This document shows positions 50,877 through 60,195 of a DNA stretch of 64,000 bases, in pieces (the stretch's first letter is position 1; every line of letters begins with the position of its first letter). This DNA is from an uncultured Alphaproteobacteria bacterium (GTDB lineage: Bacteria; Pseudomonadota; Alphaproteobacteria; Micavibrionales; Micavibrionaceae): the NCBI GenBank assembly GCA_900696495.1, contig CAADGI010000005.1, positions 141,972 to 205,971 on the forward strand, given 5' to 3'. Below the pieces are notes generated by a model. That model was not told where the DNA came from and made no database searches. It worked only from the letters and a program-made list of their open reading frames with translations. The translations under genes were made by a program, and so were the position numbers.

Positions 50877-53800
50877 CCAGCGCTCGCCATTTTCATTTTC
50901 TCGGGCAGGATTTCCACGCTACATTTAAAGCCCGCCTGCGCAATTGCTTTACAACGCTCGACGGCCTTTTTCTGCGTATCGCCGGCAATCACAACACGGA
51001 GCGTATGCTTGCCCGTTTTAGGCGATTCCTGACTTGCCGTCGATGGGATCAATGGTACTGCACCGCCAATCACATTCGCATACTGCATTCTCAGCCTGTA
51101 CCATGTTAGCCCCATCAGCAGCCGGGAATTATAGTCACCGAGATTGATAATAACGGCGCCGGGCTTCAATAAATCGGCATTCGACGGCGCATGCGCCGGG
51201 ATTTCAGCCAAAACCACGGTCGCAACATCATGTCCCGGCATGACATGAATGTCGTGGCCGTAAATCATCGTGCCGTCAAAACCGATTACAATCTTGTCAG
51301 GCTCTTCAGGCCGCACGAATTTATTGGCGGCGGCATCATCGCTGTTAATCACGAGCGTATATTCGCCCGGCGGAATTTTGCTGAACAGGAAATATCCGTC
51401 CGCGGCAGTGACAGATGAGACTTTCATATCGCCCCCGGCGTTATAAAGTGCAAGGCGAACGCCGTTCAATGCGCTGACCTCTTCTCCCTCCTTGCGCACA
51501 TACAAAGTTCCGTCCACTTCACCGGCGTTATGCACGGGAAATTGCAACTCGGCGATATGTCCCGAGCGCGGCAGGATCGAAACCCCTTCCGTTCCCGGCA
51601 CCCAGAACGGGTCTTGCAGGGATTCCGGATCAATAAAAACATCGGTTCGCTGCATCTCTTTCAGGCTTGGAAAAAATGCATACCCCTCTTCGCTGGTTTC
51701 CTGTCGCCCGCCAGTTTGCAATGATTGCACACGTGCGCCGGGGATAGGTTCCTCACCCTCATTGTAAACACCGTCGCCATTTTGATCGAGGAAGACAAAA
51801 ACACTAAGCCCGCCGGCCGTTATGCTCGGCGTGCTGTACATGATCATTTTATCCCGTAGAGGATCTTTCGCGACGCCAAAACGCGTTGTTAAAGAAGCAA
51901 CAAAATCCTGCTCCGTATTGTAACTGACCGCAGGGGAGATACGGGCATGCCCGGCGTCCCAATCGAGTTGCGCAACTGCGGCGGTATGCTGCGATTTGAT
52001 TTCACGCTCGATGCCAAGCTGGGTCTGCAAATTCCTATTAATACGGCGCGTCCAGTTTGCCTCGAGTGTGTTTAGCTCTTTTATGGGTTTAATGTCTGAA
52101 TGCGCCGTCAATTCGAAACGATTTCTTCCGCGGCTGGCTTTAAGCGTAGTAATGCTTCCCATCGTATCGCCCCGCCCATCGAAGCCGAAGCTATATTCAA
52201 ATTGCTGATCAAGGGAGAAAAAGCGCCATGACGTGCTAACGCCCGCAAGCACGGAGGCAGATTGCAGATCGTCGGAACTTTTTGAATAATCAAAGTTAAA
52301 ATTGTAACGGGGCTTAATCCCTAAAGGCAGCGGCAGCGGGCCGTAAATACCGAAATTTTCTGAAAAAATGTCACGGCTTGTCTGGTCCTCCAGAAGATCG
52401 TAGCCTTCTGTGGCCCAATTAATTTCATTACGTAACTTGTGCTGCCCGAAGTCGCGTCGCGCGGTCAGCCGCGCGCCCATTTCGCTGTTGGTATCAACCG
52501 CGCCATCCAGGTTAAAAAGGGTCTGCGCAATTTCAGTGGAATACCCCGCCTGTGCCGACGATATACGCTCGCCCCCCACTTCCTTGCTCTCAACGCCTGT
52601 GGAAATAGCGCTTAAATCGCCCACTGGAAATTCATAAATCGCCGCAAGGTGCGGAGCGCCCTCATCGACATCGTCAGTGCCTTGTTTTTTATAAGTATTC
52701 GTTTCCTGCACACTGAGCGAGACATCATAGACACTGCCCTGTTCGGAAAGCCTGGTGTTGTCGACGGGAACATACAATTCCTCTTCACGGATTTCGCCCT
52801 GCAATCCATACATCACAATGCGGAAATTATTATCGCTTCTGAACAGGCTGACATTATCAAAAGTATAAATTCCATCCTCTCCGACTGTCTGGAATGCCAG
52901 CATTTGCTTGTCGCGGTAAAGTTCAATATCCCATCCCGGAAAAGCTGTGCCGGTTATAGTCGTTTCGGGACGGATGGAGGCTCTCAACGGGTGGACGTTC
53001 GTTACACGGACTCCGGTCTCGACAGCGCCCTTGTTATCCAGCGGCATACGAACAGATGATACGTCGCCCAGTTCAAATTTGCGCGCGTTCAACGGGCCCA
53101 GCAATTCCGGCTCCAGCGATTGTTTCGTATATTTAACTCTTGCGCTTGTGAGTTTTTCCTCCCTGTCGAAATTGGTCTGGGTCGTCAACGTTCCCTTCGC
53201 AAAATCGCCCGCCGTTCCCACCGACATCTGGCTTTTCAAAGTTGGATCGCCCTCGCCCGGACGGCTATAGGATGAACGGGTTAAAACATCAACCACCGGA
53301 ATTTCAAGCATCTTATTGGCATCAGCCTGCAGCGGCAGAACAGGAGGTCCGATTTTCCTGTTGCGCAAATCGCGCTTGTGCCGCTCAAGACGCTCCTGGA
53401 TCGGCAACGGAACAGGTGTTTCAAGCTTTAATTCCAGCGCGCTCATCCTGAGCGACATTTGAAAACCAAACCATGCGGCAAGTTCATTGATCGGGACATA
53501 CACTTCCCCATCCGCTTGCGTCACATCGTCCGAAAGCCTGAACTCGCCGTTATCGGTTTTAACCGTGCGATTGGCAAAATCCATGTTAAAAAGCTTGTTT
53601 TCGCGGATATACCAGCCGGATGCCGCGCCGGTTTCAGCATCCAGCGTGATCGGCAACTCAAGAACCGCGAAAAAATCGCGCAGCGACAAAACAATCTGCT
53701 TGTTCTGAACCTTGCTGAGCATCTGCGATTCAAGCAGCATCCTGTCGGTCAGGCGAATGTTGAGAAGCAGTTCTTCCCCTTCCGGAAGACGGGCGGCAAT

Positions 53801-54019
53801 ATCTTCTTCGGTCACTTTAGGTTGCAAGGCTTTGTCGGCTTTCTGAAAACCTTTCGAGATTCGCTTCACAAAATCCCTGGCCAAACCGATCATGGCTTCG
53901 CGCGGCACCGGTTTTTGCGCGTCAGATGCTGAGTTTGCAGGATTTTCCTGCGCATGGACGGAAGGAATCGCCGCGCATACCGCAAACAGACAAACTGAAC
54001 TGAGCAGGCGAATTTTCAT
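50873..54019 (-). CDS. Usher-like outer-membrane protein of pilus locus
   Basis: 1048 residues with a signal peptide (IRLLSSVCLFAVCAAIPSVHA). About 70-220: copper-amine-oxidase-like N-terminal repeat (VLSLRDFFAVLELPITL, YVPINELAAWFGF) as seen in some non-canonical ushers. The centre (about 230-790) has many alternating beta strands (GTLTTQTNFDREEKLTS) fitting a large barrel. Around 780 a calcium-loop-like motif DQNGDGVYNEGEEPIPGA opens Ig-like/SdrD-B-like domains (YLFSKIPPGEYTLVI), and the last 45 residues (HTLRVVIAGDTQKKAVERCK) look SPOR-like. Lies beside a chaperone and DUF4402 subunits. ATG 54019 avoids an odd 20-residue extension. Canonical PF00577 motifs were not recognised by eye. Confidence 0.75.
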   Translation of the reverse strand: MKIRLLSSVCLFAVCAAIPSVHAQENPANSASDAQKPVPREAMIGLARDFVKRISKGFQKADKALQPKVTEEDIAARLPEGEELLLNIRLTDRMLLESQMLSKVQNKQIVLSLRDFFAVLELPITLDAETGAASGWYIRENKLFNMDFANRTVKTDNGEFRLSDDVTQADGEVYVPINELAAWFGFQMSLRMSALELKLETPVPLPIQERLERHKRDLRNRKIGPPVLPLQADANKMLEIPVVDVLTRSSYSRPGEGDPTLKSQMSVGTAGDFAKGTLTTQTNFDREEKLTSARVKYTKQSLEPELLGPLNARKFELGDVSSVRMPLDNKGAVETGVRVTNVHPLRASIRPETTITGTAFPGWDIELYRDKQMLAFQTVGEDGIYTFDNVSLFRSDNNFRIVMYGLQGEIREEELYVPVDNTRLSEQGSVYDVSLSVQETNTYKKQGTDDVDEGAPHLAAIYEFPVGDLSAISTGVESKEVGGERISSAQAGYSTEIAQTLFNLDGAVDTNSEMGARLTARRDFGQHKLRNEINWATEGYDLLEDQTSRDIFSENFGIYGPLPLPLGIKPRYNFNFDYSKSSDDLQSASVLAGVSTSWRFFSLDQQFEYSFGFDGRGDTMGSITTLKASRGRNRFELTAHSDIKPIKELNTLEANWTRRINRNLQTQLGIEREIKSQHTAAVAQLDWDAGHARISPAVSYNTEQDFVASLTTRFGVAKDPLRDKMIMYSTPSITAGGLSVFVFLDQNGDGVYNEGEEPIPGARVQSLQTGGRQETSEEGYAFFPSLKEMQRTDVFIDPESLQDPFWVPGTEGVSILPRSGHIAELQFPVHNAGEVDGTLYVRKEGEEVSALNGVRLALYNAGGDMKVSSVTAADGYFLFSKIPPGEYTLVINSDDAAANKFVRPEEPDKIVIGFDGTMIYGHDIHVMPGHDVATVVLAEIPAHAPSNADLLKPGAVIINLGDYNSRLLMGLTWYRLRMQYANVIGGAVPLIPSTASQESPKTGKHTLRVVIAGDTQKKAVERCKAIAQAGFKCSVEILPEKMKMASAG

Positions 54020-54330
54020 GTATAACTTTGTGGGTAAATTGTGCACAGCACTGGAATAACTATGATTTTTATAATACACTGCATTTGAGTGAAATTAAAT
54101 AACCCGCCTTAACTAAATCTTTCGCATTACAAGCCTGTGATCTATAAGGGAAACTTCGTGTGGACAGCGATTAACATATTGTTCGTACAGGGGTTTTAAC
54201 GCGGATTTAAGGTTTTTCGTGTGATATATAAGGAGAGGCTGGAATAGATTTGGTGCCACCAAAAAGACTTCAAAATGGGTACCGAGGGCTAGCTTTTAAG
54301 GCATCAGATAAGGGCAAAGGAGCAACTTTA
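54020..54330. other. Divergent intergenic region with candidate promoters
   Basis: This 311-base gap separates the usher-like gene (reverse) from the DUF4402 subunit (forward). An extended -10 TGATATATA at 54222-54230 could serve the subunit, giving a leader of about 100 bases; TATTAT on the reverse strand near 54071-54076 could serve the usher. Neither has a strong -35. Start-like ATG/GTG frames between 54250 and 54330 are not supported because the ribosome site AAGGAG is at 54317-54322. Confidence 0.4.
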
Positions 54331-54915
54331 ATGAGACTTTCAAAAAGTAAACTTTTAACGGGAGCGGCGATTCTGGGACTGGCGATTATGGCGGGCCCCG
54401 TAAACGCGGCTATCGTTAGCGACACGGCTGACGTGGATGCAACGATTACCACATCATCGGGCATTACCGCGGCTGACGGCGTCGATATGGATTTTGGCGA
54501 CTGGCTGATCGGCGTTAACAACGGCGACCAGGCAACCATCACGATTGACACGGATGGCGACCTCACGGCTGTTGAAGGCACGACATCGCAGTTGATCGAA
54601 TTGACCGGCGCGACGACTGGCGTTGCCGGAACCGTCACGGTCGACCTTCCGAGCGGCGCTGACGGCGTTGAGCTTCAGATGTCACGCGGCACGATTACAC
54701 AGTTCACGGATACGAACATCACGCTGGATGACATCACATATTCCACAGCCACCGAAGCAGAAGCGCCTCTTGCTGAATCTACGCCCGTGGTTGTAACGGT
54801 TGTCACCGGCGGCACGCCGGAGACGGTAAGTTTCGGCGGCACGATTACGGCCGAAGACGCTTCACCTGCCGACGCAACGCACACAGCGTCCTTCACGGTG
54901 ACATTCAACTACTAA
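54331..54915 (+). CDS. DUF4402 protein, probable major pilus subunit
   Basis: 194 residues with signal peptide ending GPVNAA. The mature part is a Thr/Ala/Asp-rich beta protein: MDFGDWLIG, DLTAVEGTTSQLIELTGA, VSFGGTITAED and closing SFTVTFNY are the DUF4402 pattern, an Ig-like domain of secreted subunits. Good ribosome site (AAAGGAG 9 bases before ATG). Strong terminator follows. The C-terminal Phe-x-Val-x-Phe strand is of the donor/acceptor-strand kind. Opposite strand to the chaperone, usher and minor subunit. Confidence 0.8.
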   Translation: MRLSKSKLLTGAAILGLAIMAGPVNAAIVSDTADVDATITTSSGITAADGVDMDFGDWLIGVNNGDQATITIDTDGDLTAVEGTTSQLIELTGATTGVAGTVTVDLPSGADGVELQMSRGTITQFTDTNITLDDITYSTATEAEAPLAESTPVVVTVVTGGTPETVSFGGTITAEDASPADATHTASFTVTFNY

Positions 54916-54936
54916 ACATATACAGCAATAATTCAA

Positions 54937-54963
54937 AAGGCGCCTCCCGGGGCGCCTTTTTTA
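54937..54963. terminator. Bidirectional terminator
   Basis: GGCGCC (54939-54944), loop TCCCGG and GGCGCC (54951-54956) then a T-run; A-run on the other side. It ends the subunit gene and, from the right, the chaperone gene. Confidence 0.85.
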
Positions 54964-54983
54964 TTTTGTGCTCTTGCAAACTT

Positions 54984-55811
54984 TTATTGCCCTACAGGCA
55001 CGTTCTTCTCGGCATATATTTTGTTCTTGCTGACATTGTAATCCTTGTAAACAATACGCAAAGACCCGCCCGACAGCTCCCGGACATTGAGTGGAACAAC
55101 AAATGTGCGATGACTGGCCTCGGAAAAAATATTCGCATTTTTAACCTGCCCGACGAGTTTATCACCGTAATAGATCATAAGATTGCCGATGATCCCGTAT
55201 TTGCTTTCCGATTTTTTGACAGGCACCAGCACTTCAATCTTGCTTGAGTCTTTATTAACACGGGTTGTAACGTCGCCTATATCAGCCGTCGCATCGCTCT
55301 GTCCGACCCGGTATACAACCGGTATGGTAAATCCCACATTGACGCTGACGCCAACGCTGCTGCCTTTTTTTCCGGGCGTATTTTCCTGGATAATATTTTC
55401 TTTTGGCACCTCCTGGATCTGAAGGTGAGCCCGGTAATCACCCGGCGGCGGGGGCTCTCCTTTAAGGCGCAAACCCATCCGGACTTTTTGAACACCGCTT
55501 GGCCCCAAAGTCACGCGCTTCGGTGTAAGAGCAAGATGCTGCGTCAGATCAAATTCCGTAAGCGATTTATCGATTTTCTCGTAATAGCCGGTTCCCTCTT
55601 CCATTTGGTAAAAAACCCAGCTGACCTGGTAACTGGCATAATTCTCACCCGTGTTAATCAGGGAAACGTCCCCATACCTTTTGCCTTCGATGACAACGAT
55701 CGTTGGCGCAATCGTTACCGTTGCGCTCGCAGCGACAGGCAATAAAACAAACCCAAGCATGAAAAGCGCTGGTAGAATTTTCTTTTTTAATCTGGAGATA
55801 TGATTTTTCAT
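54984..55811 (-). CDS. PapD-like periplasmic pilus chaperone
   Basis: 275 residues with a signal peptide (ILPALFMLGFVLLPVAASAT). Two Ig-like domains: VTIAPTIVVIEGKRYGDVSLINTG (G1/A1 region), QKVRMGLRLKGEPPPPGDYRAHLQI (basic/hydrophobic edge with the conserved YR-L-I) and a C-terminal domain with GGSLRIVYKDYN. The pattern fits the COG3121 group, but the usual invariant Arg/Lys pair of FimC cannot be confirmed by eye. Lies between both DUF4402 genes, 12 bases after the minor one. Confidence 0.85.
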   Translation of the reverse strand: MKNHISRLKKKILPALFMLGFVLLPVAASATVTIAPTIVVIEGKRYGDVSLINTGENYASYQVSWVFYQMEEGTGYYEKIDKSLTEFDLTQHLALTPKRVTLGPSGVQKVRMGLRLKGEPPPPGDYRAHLQIQEVPKENIIQENTPGKKGSSVGVSVNVGFTIPVVYRVGQSDATADIGDVTTRVNKDSSKIEVLVPVKKSESKYGIIGNLMIYYGDKLVGQVKNANIFSEASHRTFVVPLNVRELSGGSLRIVYKDYNVSKNKIYAEKNVPVGQ

Positions 55812-55823
55812 GCTGTTTCCGTC

Positions 55824-56306
55824 TTAAAGATTGAGCTCAATAAGTAACTCTAGTTCACCTTCATATGTATCGTCATGATAAAGATTGCCATTGCCGGATG
55901 TCGAGGCCGTTCCGCCAAGTCTTACCCGCAATGTGCCTGTTCCATCCACAGCGGGCGAATCCGGCTCCGCGACGAAATCTTCAAGGGTCCAAAGCTCGCC
56001 GCCCCCGCCACGCTGCATCGGGCTGTTCTGGCTCACAGTAATCTGGTTGACAGTTAAGTTAGGCGTAAGCCCTGTAATGTCGAAAACACCCACTGTCGGC
56101 GGCGCCAGCTCGATCAATTCCGGCGAACTTGTAACGCTCCCGTCAGGCTCCACTGTAACTTCGTAGTCGGTAAGATTGCTCGTAACAATCCAGTGACCGA
56201 AATACATCGGCGTGACAACGCTGACGCCCGCGCCCCATGCATTAAAACCCGCGATGTAAACGGGCAGCGTCAGCGCAAGGGCTAAAAATTTTTTGCCAAA
56301 ATTCAT
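55824..56306 (-). CDS. DUF4402 protein, probable minor or tip subunit
   Basis: 160 residues with signal peptide (FLALALTLPVYIAGFNAWGA). MYFGHWIV, LIELAPPTVGVFDITGL, LRVRLGGTASTSG and final ELELLIELNL are the DUF4402 plan. It is shorter and more acidic than the forward-strand subunit. First gene of the reverse-strand operon, with the chaperone 12 bases later. Confidence 0.8.
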   Translation of the reverse strand: MNFGKKFLALALTLPVYIAGFNAWGAGVSVVTPMYFGHWIVTSNLTDYEVTVEPDGSVTSSPELIELAPPTVGVFDITGLTPNLTVNQITVSQNSPMQRGGGGELWTLEDFVAEPDSPAVDGTGTLRVRLGGTASTSGNGNLYHDDTYEGELELLIELNL

Positions 56307-56481
56307 GATGAAAAATAATAACCCTTACCCAATTTGTCCGCAACGCCTTAAGCCCTTGGAAGGTTTGGTGATTGACGCGATGACTCGGTGCGCGTACCCT
56401 TGTATTTGAGGCGAATCAGGGCAGTGCGTCCGCACTTTTCGTTCTCCTCGGGGCTAATTCTTAGATCAGGGTTTCTACCTG

Positions 56482-57612
56482 ATGTCCAATTCACGGACGT
56501 TTCCGCCAGGTTCCGCTGGCGGAAGGGCTATTGCTAAATCTATTGAACGAAGCACGCTGGCCGTGCTTTGCGCCCTGTTTTTAACTATTTTCCTGACATC
56601 GTGCGGTCCCGCCGAGCCCGGCAACCGTGCCTCAGCCCCCTCGTCCAGCCCTGCAAACAGCTCCACAGGCAACACTTTAGCCCCCATTTCGGTCCCTGCG
56701 CCCCCGGGAGCCGACAACCGCCCCCTGGAGCCCGGCCAGAGCGGCGCCCAGTACCTTCCCAACGGCCTGCCGGTCCTGCCCGCCCGCGGTATCAACGCGG
56801 AAATGCTGTTTGCCGAGAAGATAACCGATACCGACGACCGTTTCCGGCGCCTGGAAAACGCCGTAACTGACCTGCGCCGCGAACTGAACGCGGCAATGCC
56901 TGCAATTGTGCGGCTTTCCACCGTCGAGCAGGATATGCAGGAACTGCTGGGTCAGTTGCAGACCCTTGTCGAGGGCGGCCCCGGCCCTGTCGACTTGAGC
57001 CTTGATTCAGCCCCCGTTCCGGGCGTGACGGCGGATGCCTTGCCGCCGCGCCCGTTCCCCGCAGCCCCCGAAGAAGGATCCCCTCCCCCGGCCAGCCCCG
57101 AGCCGGTTGAGAGTGTCACGGCCAGAGCCGGGCTGGACGCCGCAGATGCGGCCACGCCGGAACCTTCTTCGGCGCTGCCCGTTCCCGCCGAGGCCGTCGC
57201 CCCGCCGCCCGGGCCGAAGCCCGCCGAAGTGGTGGCCCAAGCGCCGCCTGACACGCCCAAACCCGAGCCTCCGGCGCCTGCCGGGCCTGTTATTACGGGC
57301 ATCCGCACAGGCCTGCAACCGAAAGGCATAACCCGCATAGTTTTGGACCTTAGCGGTCCGACACCCCATCATTCCGACCTGGACAACGAGGAAAAGTTGC
57401 TCCTGATCGAAATGCCTGAAGCCGGCTGGTCTGCAGCCCCGAACGGAACGTTCGCAGACGCCCCTCTGCTCGTATCCTGGACCACCGAGCCTCTGCCAGA
57501 CGGGAAAGGAACCCGTCTGGTTCTTCAACTCCGGGACAAGGTGGAAATCGTCAGCGATTCATCGCTGAACGGTCCCGCCCGCATCGTGCTGGATTTGAAG
57601 AAAAGCCCCTGA
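56482..57612 (+). CDS. AMIN-domain lipoprotein
   Basis: 376 residues. A hydrophobic segment (STLAVLCALFLTIFLTSC, lipobox LTSC) near residue 25-42 marks a lipoprotein with an unusually long N-terminal cytoplasmic stretch. A short coiled coil (RRLENAVTDLRRELNA), a long Pro/Ala-rich linker, and a C-terminal AMIN domain (about 285-376: ITGIRTGLQPKGITRIVLDL, GTRLVLQLRDKVEIV) follow. AMIN domains bind peptidoglycan or target proteins to envelope complexes and pili secretins. It stands alone between pilus locus and the cyclic-nucleotide protein. Confidence 0.8.
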   Translation: MSNSRTFPPGSAGGRAIAKSIERSTLAVLCALFLTIFLTSCGPAEPGNRASAPSSSPANSSTGNTLAPISVPAPPGADNRPLEPGQSGAQYLPNGLPVLPARGINAEMLFAEKITDTDDRFRRLENAVTDLRRELNAAMPAIVRLSTVEQDMQELLGQLQTLVEGGPGPVDLSLDSAPVPGVTADALPPRPFPAAPEEGSPPPASPEPVESVTARAGLDAADAATPEPSSALPVPAEAVAPPPGPKPAEVVAQAPPDTPKPEPPAPAGPVITGIRTGLQPKGITRIVLDLSGPTPHHSDLDNEEKLLLIEMPEAGWSAAPNGTFADAPLLVSWTTEPLPDGKGTRLVLQLRDKVEIVSDSSLNGPARIVLDLKKSP

Positions 57613-57746
57613 GGCCTGGCGCAAAGCCGGGCCATTTGAAAACGTATACACGTGCCGGGAAAATCTCCCGGTACGTTTATGCGTATTCTGCGTATGGAAA
57701 TGTTTGCGTGTTGATTTTTTAACTGCGTGATCTAGACTCTTTGAAG

Positions 57747-58136
57747 ATGACACAGGAAAAAACAAAATCGTTCAAGGCGAACACGCGCATCATTACATGC
57801 GGTGATGCCGCGAGCGCGGCCTATCTGGTTCTTAAAGGCAGCGTGAGGGTCCATCTCGACCGTGAAGGCCGCAAGATCATACTCGGCGAACTCGGGGTCG
57901 GGTCCATTTTCGGTGAAACGGCGTTATTCGGCGGCGGCACCTACGGCGCGCATGTCGATGCCGCAACGGATGTAGAGGTTGCCGTCATCACGCCGGAAAG
58001 CATTTCAGGAAAAATCGAAGCCAGCGACCCGATGGTGCGCTCCATAGTATTGATGCTGATCGAACGCCTGCGCAAAACCAACGAAGCGCTGCTCAAAAGC
58101 GAAACCCGCGAATTCATGGATATTGCGCTGATATAA
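57747..58136 (+). CDS. Stand-alone cyclic-nucleotide-binding-like domain
   Basis: 129 residues with a cNMP-binding beta-roll: AAYLVLKGSVRVHL, LGVGSIFGETALFGGG and a C-terminal helix. The phosphate-binding cassette normally ends FGE-x-A-L-x(6)-R-x-A; here the Arg position is Tyr-Gly (GGTYGAHVDA), so canonical cAMP/cGMP binding is doubtful. No DNA-binding or kinase domain. ATG 57747 chosen; -35 TTGATT and -10 TAGACT end 8 bases before it, so the mRNA may be leaderless. Confidence 0.75.
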   Translation: MTQEKTKSFKANTRIITCGDAASAAYLVLKGSVRVHLDREGRKIILGELGVGSIFGETALFGGGTYGAHVDAATDVEVAVITPESISGKIEASDPMVRSIVLMLIERLRKTNEALLKSETREFMDIALI

Positions 58137-58142
58137 AAGCGC

Positions 58143-60080
58143 CTAGATTTCCGCCAGCGAACCCATCTCGACCACCTGGCTTGGCGGAATTTTATAGAAG
58201 TCGGTTGCCGAAACGGCGGAGCGCGACATCGCGATATAGATTTTATCCTGCCAGCCCGGCAATCCGCGCCGCGGGTTCGAAATGATCTTATGCCGTCCGA
58301 GGAAGAACGTGACATTCTCCATGTCCACATAAAGCCCCTGCTTGTCGGCATTATAAAGCGCGTTCAGCACATCCGGCGTTTCCATGTAACCGAAGCTGAC
58401 GATCGCGCGCACGATGCGCGACGAAAGATGTTCGATGATCAGGCGCTGGCTCTCGGGCACATTCGGCACCTCGGCCACGGCGACCGTGAGAATGATGTTC
58501 TTCTCGTGAATGACCTGGTTGTGCTTGAGATTCTGCGTAAACGCCTCGGGCGCGTTGCGTGAATCGCTGGTGAGGAATATGGCCGTTCCGTTGACGACGT
58601 GCGGCGGCGTCCGGTCCAGCTTCTCGATCAGATCGACCATGGAGATGCTTTTCCTCGCTGAGTGCTTGTAAAGGTAGCGCGTGCCCTGCACCCATGTCAC
58701 CATCATCAGGACAATGTAAATCGCAAAGAAAATCGGCACGAAACCGCCATCGAAAAACTTCATCGAATTGCCGATCAGGAAAACCGCCTCGATAATCACG
58801 AACGGCAACACGACCATCGCCGAGAATTTATAGGTCTTGTTAAGAACCTTCGGCAGGACGATTAATGCCAGAATGGACGTGACGAGCATCGTGCCGTTGA
58901 CGGCGATGCCGTAAGCCGAGGCCAGCGCGCTGGACTCGCGGAATACCGCGCATAACAGCAGAACCGCGCAGAGCAGGTAACCGTTCACTTTCGGCATATA
59001 GATCTGGCCGGCTTCGGTCGCCGAAGTATGACGGATTTCCATGCGCGGTAATAGCCCGAGCTGAATGGCCTGGCGCGTGAGCGACATCGCCCCGGTCAAC
59101 GTCGCCTGGCTGGCGATGACAGTGGCGACCGTCGCAAGAATAACCAGCGGCAACAGCCCCCACGCCGGCACCAGCAGGAAAAACGGGTTTTCTATCGAGG
59201 ATGGATGCGCCAGGATCATCGCGCCCTGCCCGAGATAATTCAGCGACAGACAGGGAAAAACAAACCAAAGCCATGCCTTTTGCAGCGGCGCGCGGCCGAA
59301 ATGACCCAAATCGGTATAAAGCGCCTCGACACCCGTCACGGCCAAAAAAACGCCGCCGAGAATAAAAAAGCTCAGCGTGCCGTGATCGATCAGAAACTGA
59401 ACGGCGTAATAAGGATTAAAGGCGAAAAGAATGGCGGGGTTTTTCACAACCCAGCTAAGGCCGGCGAGTCCCATCACCGAAAACCACAATATCGTTATAG
59501 GGCCGAAGAAAGCTGAAACCTTGCCGGTTCCTTTCTTCTGCACCCAGAACAACATAAAGAGAATGAAAATCGCCAGCGGCAGGACGAAATGATCGAAAGC
59601 CGGCGTGACAAGCTTTAAACCTTCGACCGCGGACAGAACGGAAATGGCGGGCGTAATCGCCGCATCGCCGTAAAACAGCGCTGCGCCGGTAATGGCCGCG
59701 AAGAATACGATTTTCTTGCCGCGCGTGACGCGCTTCTGCGCCATGGCCATCAGCGAAAGAATGCCGCCCTCGCCCTTGTTATCGACGCGCAGCAGCAGCA
59801 GGACATATTTAAGTGTGACGATAATGATCAGCGCCCAGAGAATGAGCGAAAGGATGCCGTAAATTTCCGCGGGCATAACACCTTCGCCGGAAACGCGCCG
59901 CGCCGCTTCGCGAAACGCGTAAAGCGGACTGGTGCCGATATCGCCGTAAACGACGCCGATACATCCGATCAGGAGCGCCCGGTTGCGCGCCCTGGTCTTC
60001 GCGGCTTCTTCGGCTGCCTCAGGATCCCCCTGTGTGATTTCCGCCGACGCTTGAGTCTGCGTTTTATCCTTGCTCATCAC
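58143..60080 (-). CDS. kup: Potassium uptake protein Kup
   Basis: A 645-residue proton/K+ symporter with about 12 membrane segments. IGVVYGDIGTSPLYAF near residue 38 is the signature; ALFYGDAAITPAISVLSAVEG, TGVEALYTDLGHFGR and WFVFPCLSLNYLGQGA follow. The C-terminal 170 residues are cytoplasmic and beta-rich. An inverted repeat at 60151-60168 lies upstream. The 3' end comes within 7 bases of the convergent cNMP-like gene. Confidence 0.95.
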   Translation of the reverse strand: MMSKDKTQTQASAEITQGDPEAAEEAAKTRARNRALLIGCIGVVYGDIGTSPLYAFREAARRVSGEGVMPAEIYGILSLILWALIIIVTLKYVLLLLRVDNKGEGGILSLMAMAQKRVTRGKKIVFFAAITGAALFYGDAAITPAISVLSAVEGLKLVTPAFDHFVLPLAIFILFMLFWVQKKGTGKVSAFFGPITILWFSVMGLAGLSWVVKNPAILFAFNPYYAVQFLIDHGTLSFFILGGVFLAVTGVEALYTDLGHFGRAPLQKAWLWFVFPCLSLNYLGQGAMILAHPSSIENPFFLLVPAWGLLPLVILATVATVIASQATLTGAMSLTRQAIQLGLLPRMEIRHTSATEAGQIYMPKVNGYLLCAVLLLCAVFRESSALASAYGIAVNGTMLVTSILALIVLPKVLNKTYKFSAMVVLPFVIIEAVFLIGNSMKFFDGGFVPIFFAIYIVLMMVTWVQGTRYLYKHSARKSISMVDLIEKLDRTPPHVVNGTAIFLTSDSRNAPEAFTQNLKHNQVIHEKNIILTVAVAEVPNVPESQRLIIEHLSSRIVRAIVSFGYMETPDVLNALYNADKQGLYVDMENVTFFLGRHKIISNPRRGLPGWQDKIYIAMSRSAVSATDFYKIPPSQVVEMGSLAEI

Positions 60081-60150
60081 TGCCTGTTCTTTCAGAGCCG
60101 AGATCGTAGTTCTTCATCCGCCGAAAGGCAATCAGAGAGGGGAACATATT

Positions 60151-60168
60151 ATAAGATATTGATCTTAT
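60151..60168. promoter_or_regulatory. Perfect inverted repeat between kup and the next operon
   Basis: ATAAGAT (60151-60157), loop ATTG, ATCTTAT (60162-60168). AT-rich and without a T-run of terminator length, so an operator or weak terminator of the operon at 60196-61547 is possible. Confidence 0.35.
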
Positions 60169-60195
60169 TTGATTATTTAACTAAGGCCCATGGGC

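Noticed and set aside
54250..54330. Upstream start of the DUF4402 gene
   Set aside because: It would place 27 charged residues before a clear signal peptide; the AAAGGAG site favours the ATG at 54331.
57651..57676. GTGCCGGGA-AAATC-TCCCGGTAC hairpin after the AMIN lipoprotein
   Set aside because: A good stem, but it has no T-run and no clear relation to a gene start, so it was not called a terminator.
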